A DNA stretch of 64,000 nt from Planctomycetaceae bacterium. GTDB lineage: Bacteria > Planctomycetota > Planctomycetia > Pirellulales > Pirellulaceae. The stretch lies in contig JAIYDN010000008.1 in assembly GCA_027487485.1 (NCBI GenBank), forward strand, positions 60,034-124,033, given 5' to 3'. The notes under the pieces were generated by a model. That model was not told where the DNA came from, made no database searches, and saw nothing but the letters and a program-made list of their open reading frames with translations. The translations under genes were made by a program, and so were the position numbers. This document shows, piece after piece, positions 8,930-16,630 of this stretch; the first letter of the stretch is position 1; each line of letters opens with the position of its first letter.

Positions 8930-10054
8930 ATGTCGGTAGATTCAAATCTAGAAAACAAGTTTCAAGTCCGCTGGCAGCTTTTTGTTGCTATCGGTGCGTT
9001 GATCGTCGTGAACGCCCTGTGGGGGCTTTCGTTTCCTATCATTAAATCGATGAATCTCCAGATGGAGCATGCGGCTGGTTTAGAAAGCTCGCAAATCGAT
9101 TCCGGGCTTCGTGTGGCATTCACTGCCGGAATGATAGCAATGCGGTTCACGGTGGCTTTCTTGTTGCTATGCATTTTGGGTCGTAAGCTGGTCTTGAATG
9201 CTTCTATTGCGGAATGGCGAGCCGGGGCAGTCGTAGGGCTGTTCTTTTACTTTGGGTTGATGTTGCAGGTTTTGGGGCTAGCTACAATTCCGGCGTCGCG
9301 AAGTGGTTTTTTGACTAGCTTGACTGCCGTCTTCACCCCTCTTTTTTCTGCCCTAGTTTTGCGGCGTATACCAACATCCAATGTTTGGATTGGAGGACTC
9401 ATTGCTTTGCTGGGCGTTTCCCTTTTGACAGGGCTGATCCAACTTGGCCAATGGCAATTGAGTATCGCATCGGACGCGATGAGCAAATGGACAACGGGGG
9501 ATACGCTGACGACTTTAGGTTCTGTTTTGTTCACTGGGCAGTTGTTGCTGGTGGACTATTACGGAAAGCGTCTAAACACCACGGCCATCACGCCCAGTAT
9601 GTTTCTGACGGTTGCTGTGGCAGCAGCCGTTACATTTCTGTGCTTGCAACACTACCGAATCGAACCAAACAATAGCGTTGCAAATCAGCAGGAAAGTCTT
9701 CCTATGTTTTCGGAAGGGCTCTTTTTTTCTCCGATGTTCCTTGGGTTGTTCGTCTTTCTCGCGTTCTTCTGTTCCGTGCTCGCATTCCTGGGAATGAATC
9801 GATATCAACCGCATGTGACGGCGGTCCAAGCATCGGTCATTTACAGCACGGAACCGGTTTTCGCATCGATGGCGGCGTTGTTCTTGCCAAGCTTTTTGGG
9901 CAGCATTTCATCATCCTTTGCGTTTCCAAATGAAGAGCTTTCCTTCCCGCTGGTCTTAGGCGGAGCGTTAGTGCTAATTGCCAATGTCGTGGCTCTTTGG
10001 CCCAAGAAGAGCCCCCAGCCGTTGCCGACAAATGAGGCTGCTGTTCGATCCTAG
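8930..10054 (+). CDS. EamA/DMT-family transporter
   Basis: A protein of 374 aa with about ten hydrophobic segments arranged as two EamA units. The first begins near LIVVNALWGLSFPIIK and the second near VLFTGQLLLVDYYGKR. The N-terminal segment with an Asn-Ala-x-Trp-Gly pattern is typical of drug/metabolite transporters. The frame can be extended to a TTG at 8900, but ATG 8930 leaves a more ordinary N-terminus and is preferred. Between the first two membrane segments is an unusual hydrophilic loop (MNLQMEHAAGLESSQIDS). Substrate unknown. It is divergent from flgD, and its stop abuts a repeat element. Confidence 0.83.
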   Translation: MSVDSNLENKFQVRWQLFVAIGALIVVNALWGLSFPIIKSMNLQMEHAAGLESSQIDSGLRVAFTAGMIAMRFTVAFLLLCILGRKLVLNASIAEWRAGAVVGLFFYFGLMLQVLGLATIPASRSGFLTSLTAVFTPLFSALVLRRIPTSNVWIGGLIALLGVSLLTGLIQLGQWQLSIASDAMSKWTTGDTLTTLGSVLFTGQLLLVDYYGKRLNTTAITPSMFLTVAVAAAVTFLCLQHYRIEPNNSVANQQESLPMFSEGLFFSPMFLGLFVFLAFFCSVLAFLGMNRYQPHVTAVQASVIYSTEPVFASMAALFLPSFLGSISSSFAFPNEELSFPLVLGGALVLIANVVALWPKKSPQPLPTNEAAVRS

Positions 10055-10180
10055 CAAAGTGACTTTGCACGATCTTTTGAATTCCAATTATAGTTCGTGC
10101 ATCGGCTCGGATTTCCTCGTACTCGTACTCGTACTCGTACTCAGTGAAACGGTACTCGTACTCGAAAGGACGCAAAGACA
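10054..10180. repeat. Intergenic element with CTCGTA hexamer repeats and a short palindrome
   Basis: The element starts at the transporter stop with the palindrome GCAAAGT-G-ACTTTGC (10054-10068). It continues to four and a half copies of CTCGTA (10116-10142), then after 10 bp a second block TACTCGTACTCG (10153-10164). On the minus strand it would encode EYEYEYEY and EYEYR peptides, but no gene signature accompanies this. From memory, near-identical EYEYE-coding intergenic stretches recur in planctomycete genomes, so I treat it as a dispersed non-coding repeat. Confidence 0.55.
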
Positions 10181-10245
10181 GAGCTAATCTTAGACCACGG
10201 CCGTTAGGCACGTCTGTTGATGTGGAGGTCTAAGCAACGCATAGA

Positions 10246-10758
10246 TTACAGTCCGAAATCGCGAAGCCATTGATCTCGCTCTTGTTCGGATAATCGGCGT
10301 TGTTTTTCTTCGAGCGGCGACGGTTCTGGATTTTGAGATTGTTGAATGCGGTCCGATAGAAGCTGCTGTCTTTCCTCCAACCAATGATCGCTGTCCAGCA
10401 CACGGGCGCCACGAGCGATTGCCTTTTTGTGGATCGCATGGTCGGAGGAAACCACCGTCAATCGTTTGGGGGTTGGATGCTTCCGGATTTCGAATTGAAT
10501 GAGTTCGTCGGCCGATGCCCAGTCGCGTGCGAAGATCAACTGGATCCCTTGTTGGCTCAAGCGTTCTGGCAAGCCGGGTGGAGCGTTGTTGGCATCGAAG
10601 ACAATCGTGGTTTGATTGCGTTCCTCCGGTTCCAGCAACGCAATTAGTTGTTCCATCAATCTGCCTCGGGCAATCCTAAGCGCGTTTTTGCCATCCTTTT
10701 TGGAGTTCACGACGACGCTTTGAAACATCAAGTTGTACCCGTCGATCAGCAAACGCAT
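10246..10758 (-). CDS. NYN (PIN-like) domain protein, YacP-type putative RNase
   Basis: The protein begins MRLLIDGYNL, the first conserved Asp (Asp6) of NYN/YacP nucleases. Further PIN-like acidic positions are in TTIVFDANN, RDWASADELIQFEI and VVSSDHAIHKKA. The C-terminal 45 residues are charged and helical (LEEKQRRLSEQERDQW). The frame is open upstream to 10845, but ATG 10758 sits 13 nt after the permease stop and begins exactly at the domain, so it is preferred (170 aa). YacP/Rae1 of Bacillus cleaves ribosome-bound mRNA; whether this homologue does so is inference. Confidence 0.75.
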   Translation of the reverse strand: MRLLIDGYNLMFQSVVVNSKKDGKNALRIARGRLMEQLIALLEPEERNQTTIVFDANNAPPGLPERLSQQGIQLIFARDWASADELIQFEIRKHPTPKRLTVVSSDHAIHKKAIARGARVLDSDHWLEERQQLLSDRIQQSQNPEPSPLEEKQRRLSEQERDQWLRDFGL

Positions 10759-10771
10759 GATATAAGAGTCT

Positions 10772-12472
10772 TTAGCTTGTGACTCGGCTGCGTCGAAGAC
10801 CATACAGGTAGTAAACAACCAATCCGATGGCGCACCAAACTCCAAAACGAAGCCAATTCCAATGGCCGATCCCAGCGATCAGGTAGAGGTTGGTGATAAC
10901 CCCCAAGACCGGGATGATGGACCAATTCTTTCGCCATGTCAGGATACTCATGACCAAGAACACGATGTAGAAGGTCAGATAAGGGAATTTCTCCCAGCTC
11001 CAGTCACGCGTAAGATCATGGTTGGATGGCATGCTCCGCATAAAGCCGTTGTAGGTAGTAAAGAGCCCGGTAACGATGTATTTGCCATTGATATACGGGA
11101 CGCGAAAGCCCGATTTGTCCCCGTCGCCATGCGATTTATCGTTGGGACTAATGGCTAAGATTCCACCGGATACCAAAACGAATGCGAACAAGGTTCCCAA
11201 GGATGACAGGTCGGTGACCAACTGGGAATTCAAGAATAAGGTTGGCAGCGCAACAGCGATTCCTGTGATGATGGTCGCAAACGATGGGGTCTTGAATCTT
11301 GGATGGATCGATGCAAAGCGGTTGGGGATCAATCCATCACGGGCCATACTCAGAAAGATACGCGGCTGTCCTAGCTGAAACACTAGAAACACGCTTGCCA
11401 TGGCCACCACCGCACTGAGGGACACAACACCGGAAAGCCAATTCAGATTGTTTTTCGAAAACACAATCGCTAGTGGATCGTCGACTCGCAGTTCCTTGTA
11501 ACTGACCATTCCAGTGATGACAAAAGACAATGCGACGTAAAGGCACGTGCAAATAGCTAATGTGAGCATGGTTGCTCGCGGCAAGTCTCGTTTGGGATTC
11601 TTGCACTCTTCGGCTGTCGTTGATATTGCATCAAAGCCAATGTAAGTAAAGAAGACCGAGGAGATACCCAGCAAAACGCCGGTTGCGCCATTGGGTGCGA
11701 AGGGAACCCAATTATCCGGTTTAACGTAAAACGCGCCGATTAAAATCACGCCGATGACGACAGATAGCTTCAACGCAACCATGGCATTGCTGACAATCTT
11801 TGACTCCTGAATTCCCACGTAAACCAAGAAGGTCACAATGAAGTTGAGCATCAATGCTGGGAGGTCAAGAATGATTCTCAGTCCAGCCAGTTCGGGGGCT
11901 CCGTTCCATATTTCGATGAGCTTGGAGCGAGCCGCTTGCTTCGCGGCGTCCTCTTCGAGAAGATTTTGATTGCGCAACGCTTCCGCGCAGGAGTAATAAT
12001 CGGTCTGCAACCAATCCGGCAGTGGCATCCCAAAACCGTTCAGCAGATTGGAAAAATAATCCGACCAGGAAAAGGCAACGACGCTGTTGCCGATGGCATA
12101 CTCCATCAGCAAGTTCCAGCCAATGAGCCAAGCAACCAGCTCACCGAACACGACATAAGAGTAGGTGTATGCACTTCCGCTAACCGGGATTCGAGACGCG
12201 AATTCCGAATAGCACAAAGCGGAGAACAAGCACGCAATGGCGGTCAATAGAAACAAAATTGCAACGGCAGGCCCGCCATCGGCGGCAGCCTTGCCAAGCG
12301 TCGAAAAGATTCCTGCCCCCACGACGGCTGCGATACCGAAACAGGTCAGGTCGACCACTCCGAGGCTTCGTTTGAGAGAATGACCATCGGCGTCCCGCTG
12401 GCTCGACTCATCATGGAGTTGTTGAATGGACTTCTTGCGAAAAAGGCGATCCCAAAGTGACGGCTGGCTCAT
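10772..12472 (-). CDS. APC-superfamily amino acid permease (cationic amino acid transporter type)
   Basis: A 566-aa protein with about 12-13 hydrophobic segments. The first contains VVGAGIFSTLGKAA, the conserved G-[AS]-G-I-F motif of APC transporters that binds the substrate backbone. FLLTAIACLFSALCYSEFAS and GSAYTYSYVVFGELVAWLIG follow, also typical. The long loop of about 50 residues after the fourth segment (YSCAEALRNQNLLEEDAAKQ) is larger than in most bacterial members. The length and the GFDAISTTAEECKNPKRDLP signature point to the CAT/YfnA branch. Substrate unproven. It lies between rarD (52 nt upstream) and the NYN gene (13 nt downstream) in a same-strand run. Confidence 0.87.
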   Translation of the reverse strand: MSQPSLWDRLFRKKSIQQLHDESSQRDADGHSLKRSLGVVDLTCFGIAAVVGAGIFSTLGKAAADGGPAVAILFLLTAIACLFSALCYSEFASRIPVSGSAYTYSYVVFGELVAWLIGWNLLMEYAIGNSVVAFSWSDYFSNLLNGFGMPLPDWLQTDYYSCAEALRNQNLLEEDAAKQAARSKLIEIWNGAPELAGLRIILDLPALMLNFIVTFLVYVGIQESKIVSNAMVALKLSVVIGVILIGAFYVKPDNWVPFAPNGATGVLLGISSVFFTYIGFDAISTTAEECKNPKRDLPRATMLTLAICTCLYVALSFVITGMVSYKELRVDDPLAIVFSKNNLNWLSGVVSLSAVVAMASVFLVFQLGQPRIFLSMARDGLIPNRFASIHPRFKTPSFATIITGIAVALPTLFLNSQLVTDLSSLGTLFAFVLVSGGILAISPNDKSHGDGDKSGFRVPYINGKYIVTGLFTTYNGFMRSMPSNHDLTRDWSWEKFPYLTFYIVFLVMSILTWRKNWSIIPVLGVITNLYLIAGIGHWNWLRFGVWCAIGLVVYYLYGLRRSRVTS

Positions 12473-12524
12473 GCGATTCGAACTCGACCCAAGGACGTGA
12501 ATTCATCGATTTCTAACGAAGTCG

Positions 12525-13406
12525 TTACGTTAACTTCTTTTGGTACCGAGCGGAAGCGATCAAATACCCAGTAAATACAACTAAAGCTAACCAAACGATG
12601 CCAAAACCAATGAGACGTTGGGGGGAAACGACCTCGTGAAACAAAAACACACCAAAAGCAAACTGTAAGCTTGGGGCGATGTATTGGAGCATTCCCATAG
12701 CCGCCATCGGAACTTTTTTGGCCGCCGCAGCGAACAAAACCAAGGGGATTGTCGTGATTGGTCCACCAAATAGAAGCAAGCCCCATTCCGTCGATGTGCG
12801 ATTGGAAGCTTGAGGGCTCGTGTAGGAAAAATAGGCGATGGCCGATAAGGCGATTGGGAGCAAGATCGCCGTTTCCATTCCAAGGCCGGCGATAGCAGGA
12901 AGGGTCGTCTTCTTTTTCACTGCGGCATAAAGTGCAAAGCTAATTGCTAAGGTTACCGCAAGCCAAGGAAAGCCATCGTTCCCAGCGGTCATTACCAGCA
13001 ACCCAGTGGCTGCGATTGCGACAGCCAGCCACTGCAAGGGGTGGAGACGTTCCTTAAAAAGAATGACTCCTAACACGACGTTGAACATGGGATTGATGAA
13101 GTATCCCAAGCTGCTCTCGATGACGTACTTCTGCTGAACGGCCCAAATAAATACAAACCAGTTGGTGCTAATCAAACAGGCTGCGATGCAACAGAGCCCC
13201 AATCGTTTTTTGTCTCGAAGGACTTCACCAACATCTTTCCATTGTCGAACGATGCTGATGCAGATAACCAGCGTCAGCAAGGACCAGGCAATCCTATGAC
13301 AAATGATTTCGAATGAATTTTCGCGAGGGAGCAGCTTCCAATACAAAGGGAAGATGCCCCACAAAACGTAAGCCAAAACGGCCTGAAGGTAACTCAAGCT
13401 TGGCAA
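12525..13406 (-). CDS. rarD: RarD-type EamA transporter, TTG start
   Basis: A 293-aa inner-membrane protein with about ten hydrophobic segments. The RarD hallmarks YVLWGIFPLYWKLL, NSFEIICHRIAWSLL and VQQKYVIESSLGYFINPM are present. No in-frame ATG exists before the conserved N-terminus, so a TTG must be used: the one at 13406 (TTG CCA AGC) or a second TTG three codons later. The first TTG lies one nucleotide after the TAA of the preceding Fae-like gene, so translation is probably coupled. Substrate unknown (the E. coli name reflects chloramphenicol sensitivity). Confidence 0.85.
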   Translation of the reverse strand: MPSLSYLQAVLAYVLWGIFPLYWKLLPRENSFEIICHRIAWSLLTLVICISIVRQWKDVGEVLRDKKRLGLCCIAACLISTNWFVFIWAVQQKYVIESSLGYFINPMFNVVLGVILFKERLHPLQWLAVAIAATGLLVMTAGNDGFPWLAVTLAISFALYAAVKKKTTLPAIAGLGMETAILLPIALSAIAYFSYTSPQASNRTSTEWGLLLFGGPITTIPLVLFAAAAKKVPMAAMGMLQYIAPSLQFAFGVFLFHEVVSPQRLIGFGIVWLALVVFTGYLIASARYQKKLT

Positions 13407-13407
13407 T

Positions 13408-14007
13408 TTATAGCTTGCCGTCTAACGCGAGTTGATGAAAGAAGTGCGGGATCGAATCTTGATTGGCCAGCAAGAAATCGATGGACGGCTCATGATTCAT
13501 GGCCTTAGCGATCGCCTTGGTTGTCGCTTCGCGATTGGTACGGAACAGAACCTCTGGATCGTACTTGGCGTCCACAATCGATGGGTCCAACCAGACAGAG
13601 ACGATGATACCCAGATCGTTGGCTTTCGATTTCGGGATGTGGCCAGCGCGAACCGCGTCTAGAACACCGTGGGCAATTCCCGCTTGGACGGTTCCCATAA
13701 GGATGTTGGTGTATTTTTCGGAATTGACCGTGACCTTGCTGACCATGACGGTTGCCGGCTTCACTTGAACGTCACAATTCAGGATAGCGAAAATCTTGGA
13801 GTGGCCTTTGGCTTGGTTTCCGATCATCTGAGCGATTGCGTAACCAACAGGACCATCCAATTCTCCAATCACCACTTCAGGTTCCGCAGCAGACCATGCT
13901 GGTTCGGCTTCCACCAAGGCTTCACCGGTCCGCATAACAATTCGGCCCGGTTTTTTCGAACTGGACTTGGAACTGGACTTCGTAGCAGCTTTTTTCTTTT
14001 TGGCCAT
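13408..14007 (-). CDS. Formaldehyde-activating-enzyme (Fae) family protein with basic N-terminal tail
   Basis: The core from about residue 24 (VMRTGEALVEAE, KPATVMVSKVTVNSEKY, AGIAHGVLDAVRAGHIPKS, FRTNREATTKAIAKAMNHEP) matches Fae, which condenses formaldehyde with tetrahydromethanopterin in C1 metabolism. ATG 14007 gives 199 aa, with an extra basic tail rich in Lys and Ser (KKKKAATKSSSKSSSKKPG). By my own alignment from memory, the catalytic His22 of Methylobacterium Fae falls at Glu42 here. This may therefore be one of the Fae paralogues of unproven activity rather than canonical Fae. The frame runs upstream to 14085, but that part is not family-like. Confidence 0.83.
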   Translation of the reverse strand: MAKKKKAATKSSSKSSSKKPGRIVMRTGEALVEAEPAWSAAEPEVVIGELDGPVGYAIAQMIGNQAKGHSKIFAILNCDVQVKPATVMVSKVTVNSEKYTNILMGTVQAGIAHGVLDAVRAGHIPKSKANDLGIIVSVWLDPSIVDAKYDPEVLFRTNREATTKAIAKAMNHEPSIDFLLANQDSIPHFFHQLALDGKL

Positions 14008-14079
14008 TTTCTTAATCTCGTAGATAAATCGTGGGACAAACGCTAACAAAATCGTACTTCTGAACTGGATTTTGCGAAA

Positions 14080-14095
14080 TGCCAAGTCTTTGGCA
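14080..14095. promoter_or_regulatory. Perfect 6-bp inverted repeat upstream of the Fae-like gene
   Basis: TGCCAA-GTCT-TTGGCA lies 73 bp upstream of the Fae-like ATG, in the 174-bp gap after the SDR gene. Its size and symmetry resemble an operator half-site pair, but chance occurrence is possible. Confidence 0.25.
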
Positions 14096-14143
14096 ATTCA
14101 CATGTTTGGTTGGAGGTCGTTTGTCGCTTTACCGGTTTTGCAT

Positions 14144-14160
14144 GAGCCGCAAGCGCTAGC
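14144..14160. repeat. Single arm of the GAGCCG...GCGCTAGC repeat
   Basis: GAGCCGCAAGCGCTAGC resembles one arm of the inverted repeat at 15746-15831 (GAGCCGTGGGCGCTAGCC), differing at three positions over 17. No partner arm is visible nearby, so it looks like a solitary half-element. Confidence 0.5.
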
Positions 14161-14181
14161 TGCTTTACGGATTTCTAGTCG

Positions 14182-14964
14182 CTAGGCCTGGTATGCGCGG
14201 TCGAAGTGCGTGTAGCCCCCGTCAACAAATATGATTTGTCCTGTCGTGTGGGAACTGCAAGACGAAAGGAGAAATGCGACCGTTTCGGCGATTTCTTCTG
14301 CTTTGGTCATGCGGTTTTCGAGAGGAATGGACTTTTCGATGCGTTGAAGTGTCTCGCCCGGGTTGGGGCGGCTTTCAATCCATCGCGCGTACATCGGGGT
14401 CATGACTTCGGCGGGCACAACGCAATTCACGCGAATTCCATACTTGGCCAAATCGAGGGCCCATTCGCGAGTTAGGCTGTTCAAGCCACCTTTGGACGCG
14501 ACATATCCACTGGTTCCACCCTGTCCGGTCGAGGCACATTTGCTGCTGATATTGACGATGGCTCCCTTGGTTTTGATGAGCGAATCTAAACAAGCTTGAA
14601 CGAGAACAAAAGCGGGGACCAAATTCTTCTCGAGGGAGGAACGAAACGCCTCAACACTGTCGCGAAGACCAACTCCATCATTGACGCCGGCGTTGTTGAC
14701 GACGCCATCAATGCGTCCGTGCTTGTCGAGCAATTGCTGCACAGCGTCGCGAATGCTCTCGGGGGCGGTCAGCTCGCAGGCATAGCTTTCCACTTGCAAG
14801 GATTGGTCGCGAGCCCAATCGCACAATGAGCTTGCTTCGGCAGGATTGCGGCCAAGAATACACACGACCGCATTCTCCTTCGCCAGCGTTTTGGTGCATG
14901 CCTCGCCAATTCCTTTCGCACCCCCTGTGACCAAAACGATGCGGTTGGCTAGCTGGAGATCCAT
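14182..14964 (-). CDS. Short-chain dehydrogenase/reductase
   Basis: A classical SDR of 260 aa. The Rossmann cofactor motif TGGAKGIG is at residues 13-20, NNAG at about 90-93, catalytic Ser at 140-141 (NISSKC), and Tyr154 with Lys158 in GYVASKGG. The C-terminal TTGQIIFVDGGYTHFD is the usual end of a FabG-like fold. Arg39 in LGRNP after the second beta strand suggests NADP(H) preference, but this is weak. Substrate unknown. It starts 26 nt after the Nudix stop and is probably co-transcribed with it. Confidence 0.88.
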   Translation of the reverse strand: MDLQLANRIVLVTGGAKGIGEACTKTLAKENAVVCILGRNPAEASSLCDWARDQSLQVESYACELTAPESIRDAVQQLLDKHGRIDGVVNNAGVNDGVGLRDSVEAFRSSLEKNLVPAFVLVQACLDSLIKTKGAIVNISSKCASTGQGGTSGYVASKGGLNSLTREWALDLAKYGIRVNCVVPAEVMTPMYARWIESRPNPGETLQRIEKSIPLENRMTKAEEIAETVAFLLSSCSSHTTGQIIFVDGGYTHFDRAYQA

Positions 14965-14990
14965 TGCTTTTTCTTTCTTGAGTGATCGTT

Positions 14991-15641
14991 TTAGTGATCG
15001 TTTCCGTGGTGTATTTCCCGAACGATTGATCGTAGTTCGGCAAGGATCATGGCGGTCGCACCCCAGACAAAGTGCTCGTCGACCCAGAACCCTGGGACTT
15101 CAAAATGAGTGGTGCCACGTTGCATGGTTCCGATTCGGATTGCCTGATCGTCGATCAGATCTTCCAGCGGCAGAAAAATCAATTCGGCAACTTCGTCTGG
15201 ATTCGGCGTGAATTCGATTTGTCTTGTGCATACGGCGACCATGGGAAGGACCACATGGCGACTAGCATAGACAAAAACGGGATGCAGTTGCGCTACGGGA
15301 AGGATGTAGTCTAAGCTGCATCCAAGCTCCTCGCTGAACTCGCGAGTTGCCGTTTGCCAAGTCGTTTCACCCGCCTCGGAGCGGCCTCCAGGTAGGGAAA
15401 TCTGCCCAGCGTGATCAGCAAGGTTTTTTGCGCGAACGGTCAATGGGATGCTCCATGAGCCATTTGCATTTGGGACCAGCCCGATCAGCACTGCCGCATG
15501 ATGTGCAAAACAAGGAGCAGGCCCACGATGTCTACCGAATGCGAATTCCGGAGCCACATCGAGATGAGCGTCGCACCGCATGCTCAGCGTTTTTGGTTCC
15601 CAAGCTCTTTTTCGAACTAATTCAGGCAGATTTGCCCTCAT
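14991..15641 (-). CDS. Nudix hydrolase, CoA pyrophosphatase (NudL/YeaB) type
   Basis: The Nudix box is complete: GRSEAGETTWQ followed by TATREFSEELG, matching G-x5-E-x7-REUxEExGU. Immediately before it, LADHAGQISLPGG is the extra signature of the CoA-pyrophosphatase subfamily, which splits CoA into phosphopantetheine and adenosine 3',5'-bisphosphate. Length (216 aa) fits. The frame reaches a TTG at 15698, but ATG 15641 (MRANLPELVRKR) has AGGGA about 10 nt upstream and is chosen. It is the first gene of the minus-strand run down to the NYN gene. Confidence 0.82.
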   Translation of the reverse strand: MRANLPELVRKRAWEPKTLSMRCDAHLDVAPEFAFGRHRGPAPCFAHHAAVLIGLVPNANGSWSIPLTVRAKNLADHAGQISLPGGRSEAGETTWQTATREFSEELGCSLDYILPVAQLHPVFVYASRHVVLPMVAVCTRQIEFTPNPDEVAELIFLPLEDLIDDQAIRIGTMQRGTTHFEVPGFWVDEHFVWGATAMILAELRSIVREIHHGNDH

Positions 15642-15745
15642 GGATTTGGCGTCCCTTGCACGAGTGATAACGTTTTGCGAATAGGGTATCTTTAACAACA
15701 GATTATTTCTACTCGACCAAGGTCGCTAGCCCGGATTATTCCCCA

Positions 15746-15831
15746 TGAGCCGTGGGCGCTAGCCGCGGTACTGATTCCAAGAAGGATATCCCAAGAAGGA
15801 GATCACTGTCGAGGCTAGCGCCCACGGCTCA
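15746..15831. repeat. Perfect 19-bp inverted repeat, REP-like element
   Basis: The left arm TGAGCCGTGGGCGCTAGCC (15746-15764) is the exact reverse complement of the right arm GGCTAGCGCCCACGGCTCA (15813-15831). They are separated by 48 bp that contain two AAGAAGGA motifs. Just upstream, GCTAGCCCGGATTATTC (15725-15741) looks like part of the same element. It lies between the divergent Nudix and histidine phosphatase genes. No T-run follows, so it is more likely a dispersed palindromic element than a terminator. Confidence 0.8.
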
Positions 15832-15952
15832 AGTTAGCCAACAAAAATAACCTGGGATGGGCTTTTGACGAAGAGCCGAAGGCCAAGTACATTGCTTGGC
15901 TTTGTTTTTTTATGTCTCCACAACGCTCGCGATCAACCATCGAAAAATCTTC

Positions 15953-16630
15953 ATGCATCATCTTCCAGGTTTGATTTTAATCCGGCATGCTCAATCGGAG
16001 AATAATGCGTTGCCGGACCATCTCCGAGTTTCCGATCCGAACATTACCGAGCTAGGTGTCGTCCAAGCCAAAAAGCTGGCATCGGCAGTTCGGGCATTGG
16101 AGCCAACGACTCTTTACTGCAGTCCTTTCTTGCGATCTCTTGAAACGACTCGGCCTGTCGCGGAGTTGACTGGGTTAAGGCCGGTTGTACGTCAAGATAT
16201 TTACGAACAGGGAGGGTGCCATCGGGGTTATCTACCCAATCCACGCATTGCGGAGCGTGGCATGGGACGCGATACTCTATCGAAGCGCTATTCGGACTGG
16301 CATTTAGATGAACGTATTGAAGAGACCGGGTGGTTTGATCTCGATCACTATGAAACTCGCGAAGAAGCAAACCATCGTGCACAGCGAGTGAAGTATTGGC
16401 TTGAAACCGAGTCACAAACACACGGCCCAAGCGACCGAGTTGCGATGGTGATTCATGCGGATTTCAAGTTGCGATTGATCGAAGCCTTGCTCGATGATTA
16501 CGACATCGAATCCAAGCTTGGGGAAGTCGTGAACACATCGATTACTAGGCTTTCCAAAGTCTCAGGACGTTGGCGTCTTGATTACTGGAATGTTTTTTCG
16601 CATCTTAGTGCAAACGAAATCTCAGCTTAG
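15953..16630 (+). CDS. Histidine phosphatase family protein
   Basis: Begins MHHLPGLILIRHAQSENN; the RHAQSEN motif carries the phosphate-accepting His of the phosphoglycerate-mutase-like branch. LYCSPFLRSLETTRPVAELT is the second signature block, and VAMVIHADFKLRLIEALL carries the second His. The frame can be extended to a TTG at 15896, but the ATG at 15953 starts just before the domain (225 aa). Substrate unknown; a phosphatase or mutase role cannot be separated from sequence. Its TAG overlaps the stop of the convergent DUF11-like gene in the tetranucleotide TTAG. Confidence 0.82.
   Translation: MHHLPGLILIRHAQSENNALPDHLRVSDPNITELGVVQAKKLASAVRALEPTTLYCSPFLRSLETTRPVAELTGLRPVVRQDIYEQGGCHRGYLPNPRIAERGMGRDTLSKRYSDWHLDERIEETGWFDLDHYETREEANHRAQRVKYWLETESQTHGPSDRVAMVIHADFKLRLIEALLDDYDIESKLGEVVNTSITRLSKVSGRWRLDYWNVFSHLSANEISA

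Noticed and set aside
9837..10211. 124-aa minus-strand frame with EYEYEYEY
   Set aside because: It reads through the CTCGTA repeat and the antisense of the transporter gene; no protein feature is present.
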